Shown: in pieces, positions 8,039 to 16,845 of the stretch | How positions within the stretch are numbered: position 1 is the stretch's first letter | Layout of the letters: every line of letters begins with the position of its first letter | Assembly: GCA_963789355.1 (NCBI GenBank) | Contig: CAWBKK010000001.1 | Location: 115,710-179,709 of the forward strand | From: Gaiellasilicea sp963789355 | Lineage (GTDB): Bacteria; Actinomycetota; Thermoleophilia; Gaiellales; Gaiellaceae | Length of the DNA: 64,000 nucleotides | Direction: 5' to 3' | The notes under the pieces: generated by a model | What the model saw: the letters and a program-made list of their open reading frames with translations, nothing else | The model's database searches: none | Told to the model about the DNA's origin: nothing | Program-made: the position numbers and the translations under genes

Positions 8039-9706
8039 CTACTCGGTGACGACGACCTTGGTCAGGTCGACCTGGTCGAGCAGGTTGCGGTCGAACGACT
8101 CCTTGATCGACTCCCGCTCGAGGCCCTGATAGGTGTAGTAGTAGAACGGGATCACGGGCATGTCGCCGTTCTCGCCGAAGAGGATGTCCTCGGCCTGACC
8201 GTAGAGCTCGTAGCGGGCATCGTTGTCAGCCGTGCCGCGAGCCTCCTCGATCAGCGCGTCGAACTCCTTGTTGCAGTAGTTCGTCGAGTTGTTGCCCGAC
8301 TCGCACGTCCAGAGCTCGAGGAAGTTGATCGCATCGACGAAGTCGCCGATCCAGCCGAGCCGGTACGCGTCGACGTCCTTGTTCGGCGGCGGCCCGAGGA
8401 ACTCCAGGTACTGCTGGAACTCCTGCTGCTTGATCGTGCTCTCGATCCCGAGCTCCTTCCAGGCAGCCTGGATGCCGACCGCGATCTCGCGGTGGCCCGG
8501 TGAGTCGTTGATGTAGAGCGTGATCGTCTTCTTCGGGCTGGCGACCTCGCTCATCAGCTGCTTCGCCTGTTCCATGTCGCCCTCCGGCGGCAGCCACGGC
8601 GAGGCCGGATTGATGGCGTCGTAGCCGGGCATGCCCTCGGGCGTGAAGCCCGTGGCCGGGATCTGATCGGCCTGGGAGATGTTGTCGATCAGCGACTGCC
8701 GCGGGATCGCGAGCGCCATCGCGCGGCGCTGCTTCACGTCGGTGATGTTCTTGACGTTGATCCCGTGGTAGTAGGTGCCGAGCGCCTCGTACTTCTCGTA
8801 CTCGGGCGTCTCCTTCAGGCGGGCCGTCTCGTCGGGAGGCAGCGTCTCGAGCACGTCCACCTCGCCGGCCTCGAAGGCCTGCACGGCGGTCGTGCCGTCC
8901 TCGATCATGCGGCCGTTGACGCGGGTGAGCTTGACGCTCGCGGCGTCGCGCCACTCCTCCCACTTGACGAGGTCGATCGACTGGCTGTGCTGCCACGCCT
9001 CGAGCTTGAACGGCCCGTTGGTGACGATGTTCGCCGCCTCGGTCCACTTGTCGCCGAACTTGTCGACGGTCGCCTTGTGGACGGCGAGGAACGAGTGATG
9101 TGCGGACTGCTGGACGAACCAGGGCTGCGCGCTCGTCAGGGTGACGACGAGGGTCTTGTCGTCCGTCGCCTCGACGCCCATCTTGGCGGCGAGCGCCTCG
9201 CAGTCGGTCTTCTTGGGGTCGCAGCTGTTGTACTCCTGCGCGCCGACGATCCCGTAGAACTGGTACGCGTAGTCCGCGGCCAGCTCCGGCGAGACGGTGC
9301 GCTTCCAGGAGTACTCGAAGTCCTGCGCCGTGACCGGGTCGCCGTTCGTCCACTTCAGGTCGTCACGGAGCACGTAGGTGACGGTCTTGCCGTCCTCGCT
9401 CGTCTCGACCGACTCGGCCGCGGCCGGGATCGGCTCGAGGTCTTCGCCGAGCTTGACGAGCGGATCCATGATGTTGAACAGGATGTTCGCGGAGGTGAGG
9501 TCGCTCGCGAGCCCGGGATCGAGGGACGGGGGCTCGGTGCCCCAGTTCACGGTGATCACCTGCTCGGCGGCTTCGCTCCCGCCGGTGTCTCCGGTAGTCG
9601 CGCCGGGGTCTGCAGTCTCGTCGTCGCTGCCGCCGCAGCCGGCCGCGACCAGGGCGAGGCTCGTGACGAGCAGCGCGAGCCACAGCCAGAGGGTCTTGAT
9701 CCTCAT
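8039..9706 (-). CDS. Peptide-type ABC transporter substrate-binding lipoprotein (operon 1)
   Basis: A 555-residue SBP_bac_5-family (DppA/OppA) extracellular receptor and the first gene of the operon. The N-terminus MRIKTLWLW leads into a hydrophobic stretch and the lipobox LVAAGC, so it is anchored as a lipoprotein, followed by an acidic, Gly/Thr-rich linker. Family features include TEPPSLDPGLASD near the mature N-terminus and DAYRLGWIGDF in the C-terminal lobe. A strong ribosome-binding site (AAGGAAGGA) precedes the ATG. It binds the solute and delivers it to DppB/DppC; the ligand is not predictable from sequence alone. Confidence 0.94.
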   Translation of the reverse strand: MRIKTLWLWLALLVTSLALVAAGCGGSDDETADPGATTGDTGGSEAAEQVITVNWGTEPPSLDPGLASDLTSANILFNIMDPLVKLGEDLEPIPAAAESVETSEDGKTVTYVLRDDLKWTNGDPVTAQDFEYSWKRTVSPELAADYAYQFYGIVGAQEYNSCDPKKTDCEALAAKMGVEATDDKTLVVTLTSAQPWFVQQSAHHSFLAVHKATVDKFGDKWTEAANIVTNGPFKLEAWQHSQSIDLVKWEEWRDAASVKLTRVNGRMIEDGTTAVQAFEAGEVDVLETLPPDETARLKETPEYEKYEALGTYYHGINVKNITDVKQRRAMALAIPRQSLIDNISQADQIPATGFTPEGMPGYDAINPASPWLPPEGDMEQAKQLMSEVASPKKTITLYINDSPGHREIAVGIQAAWKELGIESTIKQQEFQQYLEFLGPPPNKDVDAYRLGWIGDFVDAINFLELWTCESGNNSTNYCNKEFDALIEEARGTADNDARYELYGQAEDILFGENGDMPVIPFYYYTYQGLERESIKESFDRNLLDQVDLTKVVVTE

Positions 9707-9772
9707 CGATAAGTCCTTCCTTCGTTTACATGAACGCAGCGGCGCGGATGGAACGCCGTACTCTTCCTTGCC

Positions 9773-10268
9773 GTGTATACCGGTCTCAAACCTGTGAAAT
9801 GGTGGTCTTTACGTGGCGCATACGCGGGCGCAACGCTAGCGGTGCTCTTTGCTGCCGTGACCGCCCCTCCGGCAGCCGCGCATCTGGACGTCCTGCCGCG
9901 GTTCGTCGAGCAGGGAGCGCTGGCCGAGATCCGCGTCGAGCTGCCGCGACTTCGTCCCGGCCCGCCGCCCCGACGGCTCGAGCTCGAGGGTGTCGGGATC
10001 GAGGTGATCTCCACCCGTCTCGCCGCGAGAGTCGGGGAGGAGACACGCTGGACGGTACGGCTCCGCGCGACCGCCGAGCCGGGCGTCGCCGAGATCGAGC
10101 TTCGGGCCGTCTACGCGGACGGAGAGTCCGTGGAGGTGGACGAGCAGCTGACGATCCTCCCCGCGCCGCGAGACCGCCGGCTTCCCCTGGGCACCGGTCG
10201 TTGCCGGCGTGGTGGTGGCCATTGCGGTGGTGATCGTCTCGTTGCGCCTGGCTCGCCGAAAAGCCTGA
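9773..10268 (+). CDS. Exported YcnI-like (DUF1775-like) membrane protein, apparent frameshift
   Basis: From the GTG at 9773 (another in-frame GTG is at 9794) there is a signal peptide ending PPAAA, then HLDVLP, so the mature protein would begin with histidine. A beta-rich domain of about 110 residues follows. Near 10160-10172 the frame breaks: reading one base later gives TAGFPWAPVV, a hydrophobic helix and LARRKA with a stop at 10266-10268, a typical C-terminal anchor. An N-terminal His, Ig-like domain and single C-terminal helix resemble YcnI-type copper-binding proteins. That similarity is by layout only. The break may be an assembly error or true decay. Confidence 0.6.
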
Positions 10269-10282
10269 TAGCGTCAGCAGCC

Positions 10283-11621
10283 GTGCTGTTCCAGCAGTTC
10301 GTTGACGACGATCTCGGCTGTGCGTCGTATCTGGTCGGCGATGAGGACGCCGGTGTCGCCGTCATCGTCGATCCGCCGTTTGCGATCGAGCAGGTGCTCG
10401 AGGAAGCGGCGAGACGCGACGTCTCGATCGTGCGAGTCGTCGAGACGCACACGCACGCCGATCATCTGTCGGGGCACGGGCGGCTCGCGCTCGAGCACGG
10501 GATCCCGATCTCGATCCATCCTGCCGCGACGGCCGAGTACGCGCACGACCCGCTCGACGACGGCGCCGGAGATCGAGTTGGGGGCCGTCGTCCTGCGCGC
10601 GATCCACACACCCGGCCATCGCCCCGAGCACACCTGTCTCGTCGTGGTCGACCGCTCGCGCGCCGAAGAGCCGTGGCTCGTCCTCACCGGCGACTCGCTC
10701 TTCGTCGGAGACGTGGCTCGCCCCGACCTCGCGGTTGGCGCGAAGGAGGGCGCCGAGGGACTCTTCCGGTCGCTGCGGCAACTCCTCGAGCTGGCCGACG
10801 GCGTCGAAGTCTTCCCCGGCCATGTCGCCGGCTCGCTCTGCGGCAAGGCGATGAGCTCGAAGGCATCCTCGACGATCGGCTTCGAGCGCCGGTTCAACGC
10901 TGCGCTCCGGATCGAACACGAGGCCGACTTCGTCGCCGAGTCGGCGTCGGTGTCGGCGCCGAAGCCGCCGAACATGACGCGGCTGGTGGAGCTGAACAGC
11001 GGCCCACTCGTGGGTGCGGCGGCGGCCGTCGTCGAGCTGCCGGTCGCCCCCGCGGGGTCGACGGTGCTGGACGTCCGCCCCGTGACGTCGTATCTGGACG
11101 GTCACCAACACGGAGCGCTGAACGTCCCCGTCTCCGGCAACGCGTTCGCGACCAAGGCTGGGTTCCTGCTCGATCCGGATTCGCGGATCGTGGTGCAGGC
11201 GTCGAGCGCAGGCGAGGCAGAGCGAGCCATTCGCGGCCTTCGCTCGGTCGGGTTCCTCGAGCTCGAGGGCTACGTGCTCGGCGAAGGCCCCGAGCGGATG
11301 GAATCGGTCAGCCTGGACGAGCTCGACGACCTCTTGAAGGAGGGTGCCGAGCTGATCGACGTGCGCGAGCGCGACGAGCGCGACGGCGGCTACATCGCCG
11401 GCAGCCGCAACATCCCCTACCGGCTCCTCGCCATGGCCGGCGCCGACGTCCCCGCCGACCGCCCCGTGGTCACGATCTGCGAGAGCGGCGCGCGCGCGGG
11501 AATCGCCGCCTCGATTCTCGCTGCGAAGGGGATCGACGCCCGGCCCGTGCTCGACGGCGGCATCACCGCCTGGGCGGCGCGCGGCGGTCAGATGGTCGAG
11601 TTCCGCCGCTGCGGCTCGTGA
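10283..11621 (+). CDS. CstB-like persulfide dioxygenase-rhodanese fusion, apparent frameshift
   Basis: The GTG at 10283 opens a metallo-beta-lactamase domain with THTHADH (residues 55-61), the metal site of persulfide dioxygenases. The frame breaks at about 10568: deleting one G from GCCGGAGATC restores AEYAHDPLDDGA followed by EIELGAVV and then TPGHRPEH and GDSLFVGDVARPDL. Without the extra base the product would be about 445 residues. After the dioxygenase domain come two rhodanese domains. The first lacks the catalytic Cys (VVQASSAGEA); the second has CESGARAG. Dioxygenase, dead rhodanese and live rhodanese is the order in CstB, which turns persulfides into sulfite and thiosulfate. It lies 14 bp after the exported-protein gene. 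Confidence 0.85.
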
Positions 11622-11675
11622 GCGCGCCGCGGCTGACTCCTCGGGATGGAGCCTGCGGACCCACCGCGCGAACCC

Positions 11676-11708
11676 GACGGCCGCCTCGTCGAGCTGACGT
11701 AGGCCGTC
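11676..11708. terminator. Possible convergent terminator hairpin
   Basis: GACGGCC at 11676-11682 pairs with GGCCGTC at 11702-11708 across a 19-nt loop. It lies between the convergent CstB-like gene and the cyclase-ATPase gene that ends at 11709. No T-tract is visible on either side, so termination is a guess based on position. The rest of 11622-11675 shows nothing recognisable. Confidence 0.3.
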
Positions 11709-14700
11709 CTACGCAGTTCGTGCGAGTAACGCCTCGGCCTCGCGGATGTAGCGCGTCGCTCTGACCGTCCGGTAGAACTCGAGCGCCGGCGCGAGCTGCT
11801 GATCGGCCTCCGTGCGGTTCCCGTCCGCGACGAGTGCCTCCGCCGCGCGCAGGTGGGCGTACGCCTCCCACGGCGGCACGCCGATCGCGGCAAAGATCTC
11901 GGCCGCTCGTGCGGGATCGCCCGAGACGTAGGCGACGGCGGCCTCCAACCATCGCGTCTGCGGCGAAGCTTCGCCCGCGAGTGCGAGGAACTCATCCCCA
12001 CGACCAAGCACGGCCGTCGCGAAAGCAACGTCGACGATCCACCAGGTTGGCCTGTATCGAGCTTCCCGCCACAGCCCTAGTACCTCATCGACGAGTACCG
12101 AGGACTCGTCGTAGCGCCCCTCCTCGCTCTGGGCGAAAGCATGCAAAGCAAGCTCAGGGACGAGGTTTTGTGGATCCCCGACACCGCGCGAGATCTCAAG
12201 CGCCCGAGCCGATTCAACGAGTCCTGCATCCACGTCGCCACGGGCCAGCCAGATTCGGGCACGAACGGCGCGGATCGATGCCTCCAGGTAGTGAGGCGCT
12301 CCGGTCTCCATGTCGGCGATGAAGGCATTGGCAAGCTGCAGACATTCGTCCCAGTCGCGCTGTTGCCAATACCCAAGTGGGAACTCCCACGCGTCGAACC
12401 AGCGCAGCATGCCCGCGTCGCCGAAGCGCTCGGCGATCCGCCGGCCCGCCTGCTCGAGCTCGGACGCTCGCCCATAGTCGCCCAGGTCAAGCATCGCGCT
12501 TGCGAGGTTGTTGTAGGCACGCATCGCTTCACCCGAGCCGCAGCCGACCGCGAGCTCGACGCTGCGCTCGAGATCGGCGATGCCGCCCGCGTCGCCTGTC
12601 GACCACCGGGCGGTGCCCAGATAGTTGAGCGCGTATGCCTGAAGCTCTGGAAGCTCAAGCCTTTCCGCCAGCTCGAGCGCTTCCCGAGCGAGCAGGATCG
12701 CCCGCTCACTGTCGCCCGCAAGGGCCGCATAGCGCGCAAGGGAGCAAAGGACGAATGTCTTCGACCTCGACGGCGGCGCATCCAGCACGAGCTCAGCGGC
12801 GCGAACGAGATGGCCGGAGTTGCGTTCGCGATCGCCGCGAAACCAGGCCAGCTCGGCGAGCAGTACCTCCGCCTCGGCCGCAGCCTCGCGATCGCCGGCG
12901 CGCGACAGTGAATCACTCGCCTCGATCAGGACATCCTCGCCGGCGTCCTCGGCAACGCGCAACGCCCGTCCGTAGCGGAAGAGCAGCAGCGGGCGATCGG
13001 CGTCGCCGACTGGCCAGAGGTCGAGCGCGGTGGAGTAGTAACGACAGGCGGCCGCGAACGCGTTCAGGCTGGTTGCGCGATCCCCTGCCTCGCGCAGCGC
13101 GAGTCGCGCCTGCTCGCCGATCGCCGCTGTTCCCCGACCCGCTGCCGTCGCGTACTCGAGCGCGGCGAGGTAGTGGTGCGCGACCATTTCGGCGTGATCG
13201 TCGGGTCTGCCGAGGCTCTCGATCCATTGCGCTGCAAGAACATGCTTCTGGGAGCGAACTGCCCGGGGTATCTGCGCGTAGGCGACGTCGCGGACGAGCA
13301 CGTGCTCGAACGCGTACTGCGTCTCGCCGCCGACGGCTGAACGGCGCTCGCGGCGGACGAACTCCTTGCGCGCAACGGCGTGGAGTCGCTGTTGGATCGG
13401 TGCCTGGTCGGAGCCGCTGATCGCTTCGAGCGCGCCCGACCAGAAGACCTTGCCGACGACCGCTGCGTCCTGGAGCAACGCCTTGTCCTCGCCGTCGAGC
13501 CCGTCGAGTCGCGCAGCGATCACGCCCTGGACGGACTCCGGCAGCGAAAACTCCCCGGCGTTGCGCCCGGCGAGCATGCGGACGAACTCGCCCGCGAAGA
13601 GCGGATTGCCGCCGGCCCGCTCCAGCACCCTGGCCCGGACGTCGGCGGGCAACACCGATCGGTCGAGCAGCATGTGCACAAGCCGCGCGGTGTCCTCCTC
13701 GGAGAGCGGCGAAAGAGAGATGGTGGTTGCGTTCGCCTTACCCCCGCCCCAGCCCGGCCGCCGGTCGAGCAACTCGGGCCGGGCGGTGGCGACGACGAGC
13801 AGGGGGACGTCGTCCGCCCAGTCGATCAGATAGTCGACGAAGTCGAGCAGCCCGTCGTCCGCCCAGTGCAGATCCTCGAAGACGAGCACGAGCGGGCGCT
13901 GATCGGCGAGCGCCTCGAAGAAACGTCGCCAGGCATCGAACGATTCGCCCCGACGGTCGCCACCGAGCTCGTCGCCTGCCAGGCCGACGACCGGTCGGAG
14001 GCGCCGCTCGACGCGATCAGCTTCGTCGGGCGCCTCAATCAAGTCGCGGACAGCCCGCCTGAGCTTCTCCTCGACCGTCGACGCGTCGTCCGACTCGAGG
14101 ATTCCGGCCTGCGCCTTGGTCATCTCACCGAGGGCCCAGTACGTCACGCCCTCGCCGTAGGGAAGCGAGCGGCCCTGCCGCCAGAATACGAGCTCGCTGC
14201 CGGCCTCGATCGACGCGAAGAGCTCCGCGACGAGCCGACTCTTGCCCATTCCCGGAACGCCGACGACACTGACCAGCTGCGGCGCGCGACTCTCGTTCGC
14301 TCGCCGAAGCGCGGCGAGCACGACGTCGAGTTCGCGCTCGCGCCCGACGAGCGGCGTCCGACCCCGCTCCTCGACATCGACGCCGAAACGAGATCGTGCC
14401 TGCACCACCTCCCACACCGAGAGCGGTTCCGTCTTTCCCTTCGCCTGTACCTGCTCCGCGTCGCGGTACTCGATCACCCGCTCAGTTGCGCGGTAGGTGC
14501 TCTCGCCGACGAGGATCCCGTCCACCGGCGCCGCCGACTGCAAGCGCGCGGTCGTGTTGACGACGTCCCCTGATGCCATTCCCTCGCCCTCCGAGGGCCG
14601 CGCACCCAACGAGATGAGCGCCTCACCCGTGTTGACGGCTATCCGGACCTGTAGATCGCCCTCCTCCGCAACCCAGTCCCGGATCGCCAACGCCGCCCGC

Positions 14701-15023
14701 ACCGCCCGCTCCGGATCGTCCTCGTGCGCCACCGGCGCCCCAAACAACGCCATCACCGCATCGCCGATGAATTTCTCCACCGTCCCCCCAAACCGCTCCA
14801 ACTCCGAGCGCAAACGCGCGTAGAACGGCGCCAAGATCGCCCGCACGTCCTCGGGGTCCAGCGCCTCCGCCCGCGCCGTCGAGCCGACCAGATCGGCGAA
14901 CAGCACCGTCACGATCTTCCGCTCCTCCCGCGCAGCACCGGCGGCCGCGAGCGGTGCGCCGCAGCCGGCGCAGAAGCTTGCATCGGCCGCCGCTTCGCGG
15001 CCGCAGCGATTGCACGTGATCAT
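11709..15023 (-). CDS. Zinc-ribbon / class III nucleotidyl cyclase / AAA ATPase / TPR protein
   Basis: 1104 residues. I start it at the ATG of 15023 because homology begins there. In order it has: an N-terminal zinc ribbon (C4, C7, C18, C21); a class III cyclase domain (about 36-205); an AAA/STAND-type ATPase with Walker A GVPGMGKS (255-262) and LVLVFEDLHWADD; and a long TPR-like C-terminal half. The cyclase keeps the residues needed for catalysis: metal Asp D44 and D88, base-selecting K84 and D153, and transition-state N156 and R160. It should therefore be active, most likely making cAMP. It is a close paralogue of the gene at 18482. The two flank a GAF protein, a subtilase and a cyclic-nucleotide-binding transporter. 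Confidence 0.92.
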   Translation of the reverse strand: MITCNRCGREAAADASFCAGCGAPLAAAGAAREERKIVTVLFADLVGSTARAEALDPEDVRAILAPFYARLRSELERFGGTVEKFIGDAVMALFGAPVAHEDDPERAVRAALAIRDWVAEEGDLQVRIAVNTGEALISLGARPSEGEGMASGDVVNTTARLQSAAPVDGILVGESTYRATERVIEYRDAEQVQAKGKTEPLSVWEVVQARSRFGVDVEERGRTPLVGRERELDVVLAALRRANESRAPQLVSVVGVPGMGKSRLVAELFASIEAGSELVFWRQGRSLPYGEGVTYWALGEMTKAQAGILESDDASTVEEKLRRAVRDLIEAPDEADRVERRLRPVVGLAGDELGGDRRGESFDAWRRFFEALADQRPLVLVFEDLHWADDGLLDFVDYLIDWADDVPLLVVATARPELLDRRPGWGGGKANATTISLSPLSEEDTARLVHMLLDRSVLPADVRARVLERAGGNPLFAGEFVRMLAGRNAGEFSLPESVQGVIAARLDGLDGEDKALLQDAAVVGKVFWSGALEAISGSDQAPIQQRLHAVARKEFVRRERRSAVGGETQYAFEHVLVRDVAYAQIPRAVRSQKHVLAAQWIESLGRPDDHAEMVAHHYLAALEYATAAGRGTAAIGEQARLALREAGDRATSLNAFAAACRYYSTALDLWPVGDADRPLLLFRYGRALRVAEDAGEDVLIEASDSLSRAGDREAAAEAEVLLAELAWFRGDRERNSGHLVRAAELVLDAPPSRSKTFVLCSLARYAALAGDSERAILLAREALELAERLELPELQAYALNYLGTARWSTGDAGGIADLERSVELAVGCGSGEAMRAYNNLASAMLDLGDYGRASELEQAGRRIAERFGDAGMLRWFDAWEFPLGYWQQRDWDECLQLANAFIADMETGAPHYLEASIRAVRARIWLARGDVDAGLVESARALEISRGVGDPQNLVPELALHAFAQSEEGRYDESSVLVDEVLGLWREARYRPTWWIVDVAFATAVLGRGDEFLALAGEASPQTRWLEAAVAYVSGDPARAAEIFAAIGVPPWEAYAHLRAAEALVADGNRTEADQQLAPALEFYRTVRATRYIREAEALLARTA

Positions 15024-15037
15024 CGACCGATCTTTAC

Positions 15038-15904
15038 ATGGTCGATTCGGAACGTCACGATGGCCCGATGGCCGAGCCCGATGAGGAGGAGCTGCCGGCC
15101 TGGAGCCTCCCAGCAGACGCGCTCGACGCGATCCGCCTGCCGCCGACGTGGCCCGACCGGGTCGACCGCGACTGGGCCTGGGGCGGCTCGGCCGGGAACG
15201 GCGCGGTCGTGGCCGTCGTCGACAGCGGGATCGAACGGGGCCACCCACTCGTGGGCGAGGTCGAAGAAGCGGTCGTGGTGACCGGAGCGCCCGGGGAAGA
15301 GCCGTCGATCGACGCGGACGAGGAGGGTGACGTCTGCGGCCACGGTTCCGCCTGTGCCGGGATCATCCGCTCGCTGGCGCCGGAGTGCCGCCTGGTCAGC
15401 GTCAGGGTGCTCGGATCGGGTTGGACCGGCAGCGGCCGGCTGCTCGTCGCCGGCCTGCGCTGGGCGATCGAGCGCGGCGTCGACGTGATCAACATGAGCC
15501 TCTCGACGACCAAGCACGATCTCGCCGCGGTCCTGCACGAGCTGACGGACGCCGCCTACTTCAACCGGACGATCGTCGTGGCCTCCGCCCACAACATGCC
15601 CGTCGAGAGCTTTCCCTGGCGCTTCTCCTCCGTCCTCTCGGTGGGAAGCCACGAGCTCGACCGGGGGGACACGTTCTTCTACAACCCCTCCCCGCCCGTC
15701 GAGTTCTTCGCGCGCGGCGTCGACGTCGAGATCGCCTGGCTCGGCGGCTCGAGTGTCCGCTCGACGGGCAACAGCTTCGCGACGCCGCACATGTCCGGGC
15801 TCTGCGCGCTCATCCGTGCCAAGCATCCCGAGCTGACGCCGTTTCAGGTCAAGAGCGTCCTCTATCTGACCGCCAACAACGTCCTGGAGGTAGGCAATGG
15901 CTGA
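15038..15904 (+). CDS. S8 (subtilisin-like) serine peptidase without signal or prodomain
   Basis: A 288-residue subtilase with a complete catalytic set: D62 in VAVVDSGIE, H102 in CGHGSACAG, oxyanion N186 in ASAHN and S246 in TGNSFATPHMSG. There is no signal peptide, propeptide or C-terminal extension, so it probably works inside the cell. It could start at 15038 or at the in-frame ATG at 15068; neither has a clear ribosome-binding site. It is divergent from the zinc-ribbon cyclase gene (14 bp apart) and overlaps the GAF gene by 8 nt, so the two products are probably made together. Substrate and role are unknown. Confidence 0.92.
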   Translation: MVDSERHDGPMAEPDEEELPAWSLPADALDAIRLPPTWPDRVDRDWAWGGSAGNGAVVAVVDSGIERGHPLVGEVEEAVVVTGAPGEEPSIDADEEGDVCGHGSACAGIIRSLAPECRLVSVRVLGSGWTGSGRLLVAGLRWAIERGVDVINMSLSTTKHDLAAVLHELTDAAYFNRTIVVASAHNMPVESFPWRFSSVLSVGSHELDRGDTFFYNPSPPVEFFARGVDVEIAWLGGSSVRSTGNSFATPHMSGLCALIRAKHPELTPFQVKSVLYLTANNVLEVGNG

Positions 15905-16535
15905 CGACAGCCTCCGCGACGCCGTCGCCGCCGGCGTGCTCGCCGCCGAAGCCGGTCATCGCGAGTTGCTGCAGTCGATCGTCGAGGTCGCCCGCGCGAT
16001 CTTCGGCGCCCGTGCATCGTCGATCTTCCTGCTCGACGCGGCCACGGACGAGCTCGTCTTCGAGGCAGTCGCCGGGGAAGGCGCGTCCTCGCTGATCGGC
16101 AAGCGGTTGCCCTCGAGCACCGGGATCGCCGGCTGGGTGGTCGTGACCGGACAGCCGCTCGTGCTCGACGACCTCGAGAACGATCCCCGCTTCGCCCGCG
16201 ACGTGGCCGAGTCGACGGGATACGTGCCGAAGTCGCTGATGGCCGTGCCGCTGCTGCACGACGAGGAGGTGCTCGGCGTCCTGCAGGTGCTCGACCGGCC
16301 GCAACGGGAGCGGTTCTCGCTCCAGGAGATGGAGCTGCTCGGCCTCTTCGCCAACCAGGCGGCGATCGCGCTCGACCTGCTCGGTCGCGCGCGGCGGGCG
16401 CGCGCCGTCGTGGACGACACGTCACCGCTCGGAGCCGTCGCCCGCCTTGCCGCGAAGCTCGACGCGCTGCCGGCCGCGGAGCGCGAGCCGGGGCTCGCTC
16501 TGCTCACTGCGCTCGAGCGCGTCCTCGGTCCATAA
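15897..16535 (+). CDS. GAF-domain protein
   Basis: A 212-residue soluble protein with one GAF sensor domain at about residues 15-165. Visible features are ARASSIFLLDAATDELVFEA, GIAGWVV and LMAVPLLHDEEVLGVLQVLD. A short helical tail follows, with no histidine kinase, GGDEF or DNA-binding output domain. A good ribosome-binding site (GGAGG) lies before the ATG, inside the end of the subtilase gene. GAF domains bind small ligands, including cyclic nucleotides; binding here is only a possibility, raised by the cyclases on both sides. The TAA stop runs into the terminator at 16534-16563. Confidence 0.88.
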   Translation: MADDSLRDAVAAGVLAAEAGHRELLQSIVEVARAIFGARASSIFLLDAATDELVFEAVAGEGASSLIGKRLPSSTGIAGWVVVTGQPLVLDDLENDPRFARDVAESTGYVPKSLMAVPLLHDEEVLGVLQVLDRPQRERFSLQEMELLGLFANQAAIALDLLGRARRARAVVDDTSPLGAVARLAAKLDALPAAEREPGLALLTALERVLGP

Positions 16536-16563
16536 AAAAGCGGGACGGCTCTCGCCGCCCCGC
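16534..16563 (-). terminator. Intrinsic terminator of the 51-aa peptide gene
   Basis: On the minus strand the 10-bp stem GCGGGGCGGC / GCCGTCCCGC (16554-16563 and 16540-16549, one G-T pair) has a GAGA loop and is followed by six T (16534-16539). It is a textbook Rho-independent terminator, 17 bp after the stop of the small acidic peptide gene. It supports that gene being a real monocistronic unit. Its T-run overlaps the stop codon of the GAF gene. Confidence 0.9.
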
Positions 16564-16579
16564 TCGACGTGCGAGGTGG

Positions 16580-16735
16580 CTACAGGAGCTTCCGCTTCTG
16601 CCCGTGCAGCTCGACGTCGTCGTCGGACTCGTCGTCCTTGGGAGCATCGTCGCTGGCCATGACCTTGTTCTTCTTGCCGTGGGCCTCGACGTCCTCGTCC
16701 TCGATGGCACGAGTTGTGCTGTCCTGATCCGACAC
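16580..16735 (-). CDS. Small acidic/basic peptide with duplicated DVE-HG motif, unknown function
   Basis: A 51-residue protein starting at GTG 16735, seven bases after a strong GGAGGA ribosome-binding site, ending TAG and followed by an intrinsic terminator. The sequence is highly charged, with no Cys and no membrane segment. It contains two similar units: EDEDVEAHGKKNK (about residues 12-24) and SDDDVELHGQKRK (about 37-49), each an acidic run, V-E-x-H-G, then a basic run. It looks like an internal duplication. I do not recognise the family. It may be a small regulatory or nucleic-acid-associated protein, or a precursor peptide, but no modification enzyme lies nearby. It is divergent from the MFS-CNB gene. 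Confidence 0.75.
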   Translation of the reverse strand: MSDQDSTTRAIEDEDVEAHGKKNKVMASDDAPKDDESDDDVELHGQKRKLL

Positions 16736-16845
16736 GAATCCTCCTTCGATCGTGGTGTCCTGCAGGTCGACCTACCAGACGGCCCGCAGCGCGGATTTCT
16801 TCCCTTCATCTTCCCATTCGGAACGGAAATTGCAATGCTCGCGCC

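Noticed and set aside
11622..11708. CGTGAGC at the end of the CstB-like gene as another palindromic element
   Set aside because: The heptamer overlaps the stop codon, there are no terminal arms or nested stems of the right size, and the flanking genes are convergent.
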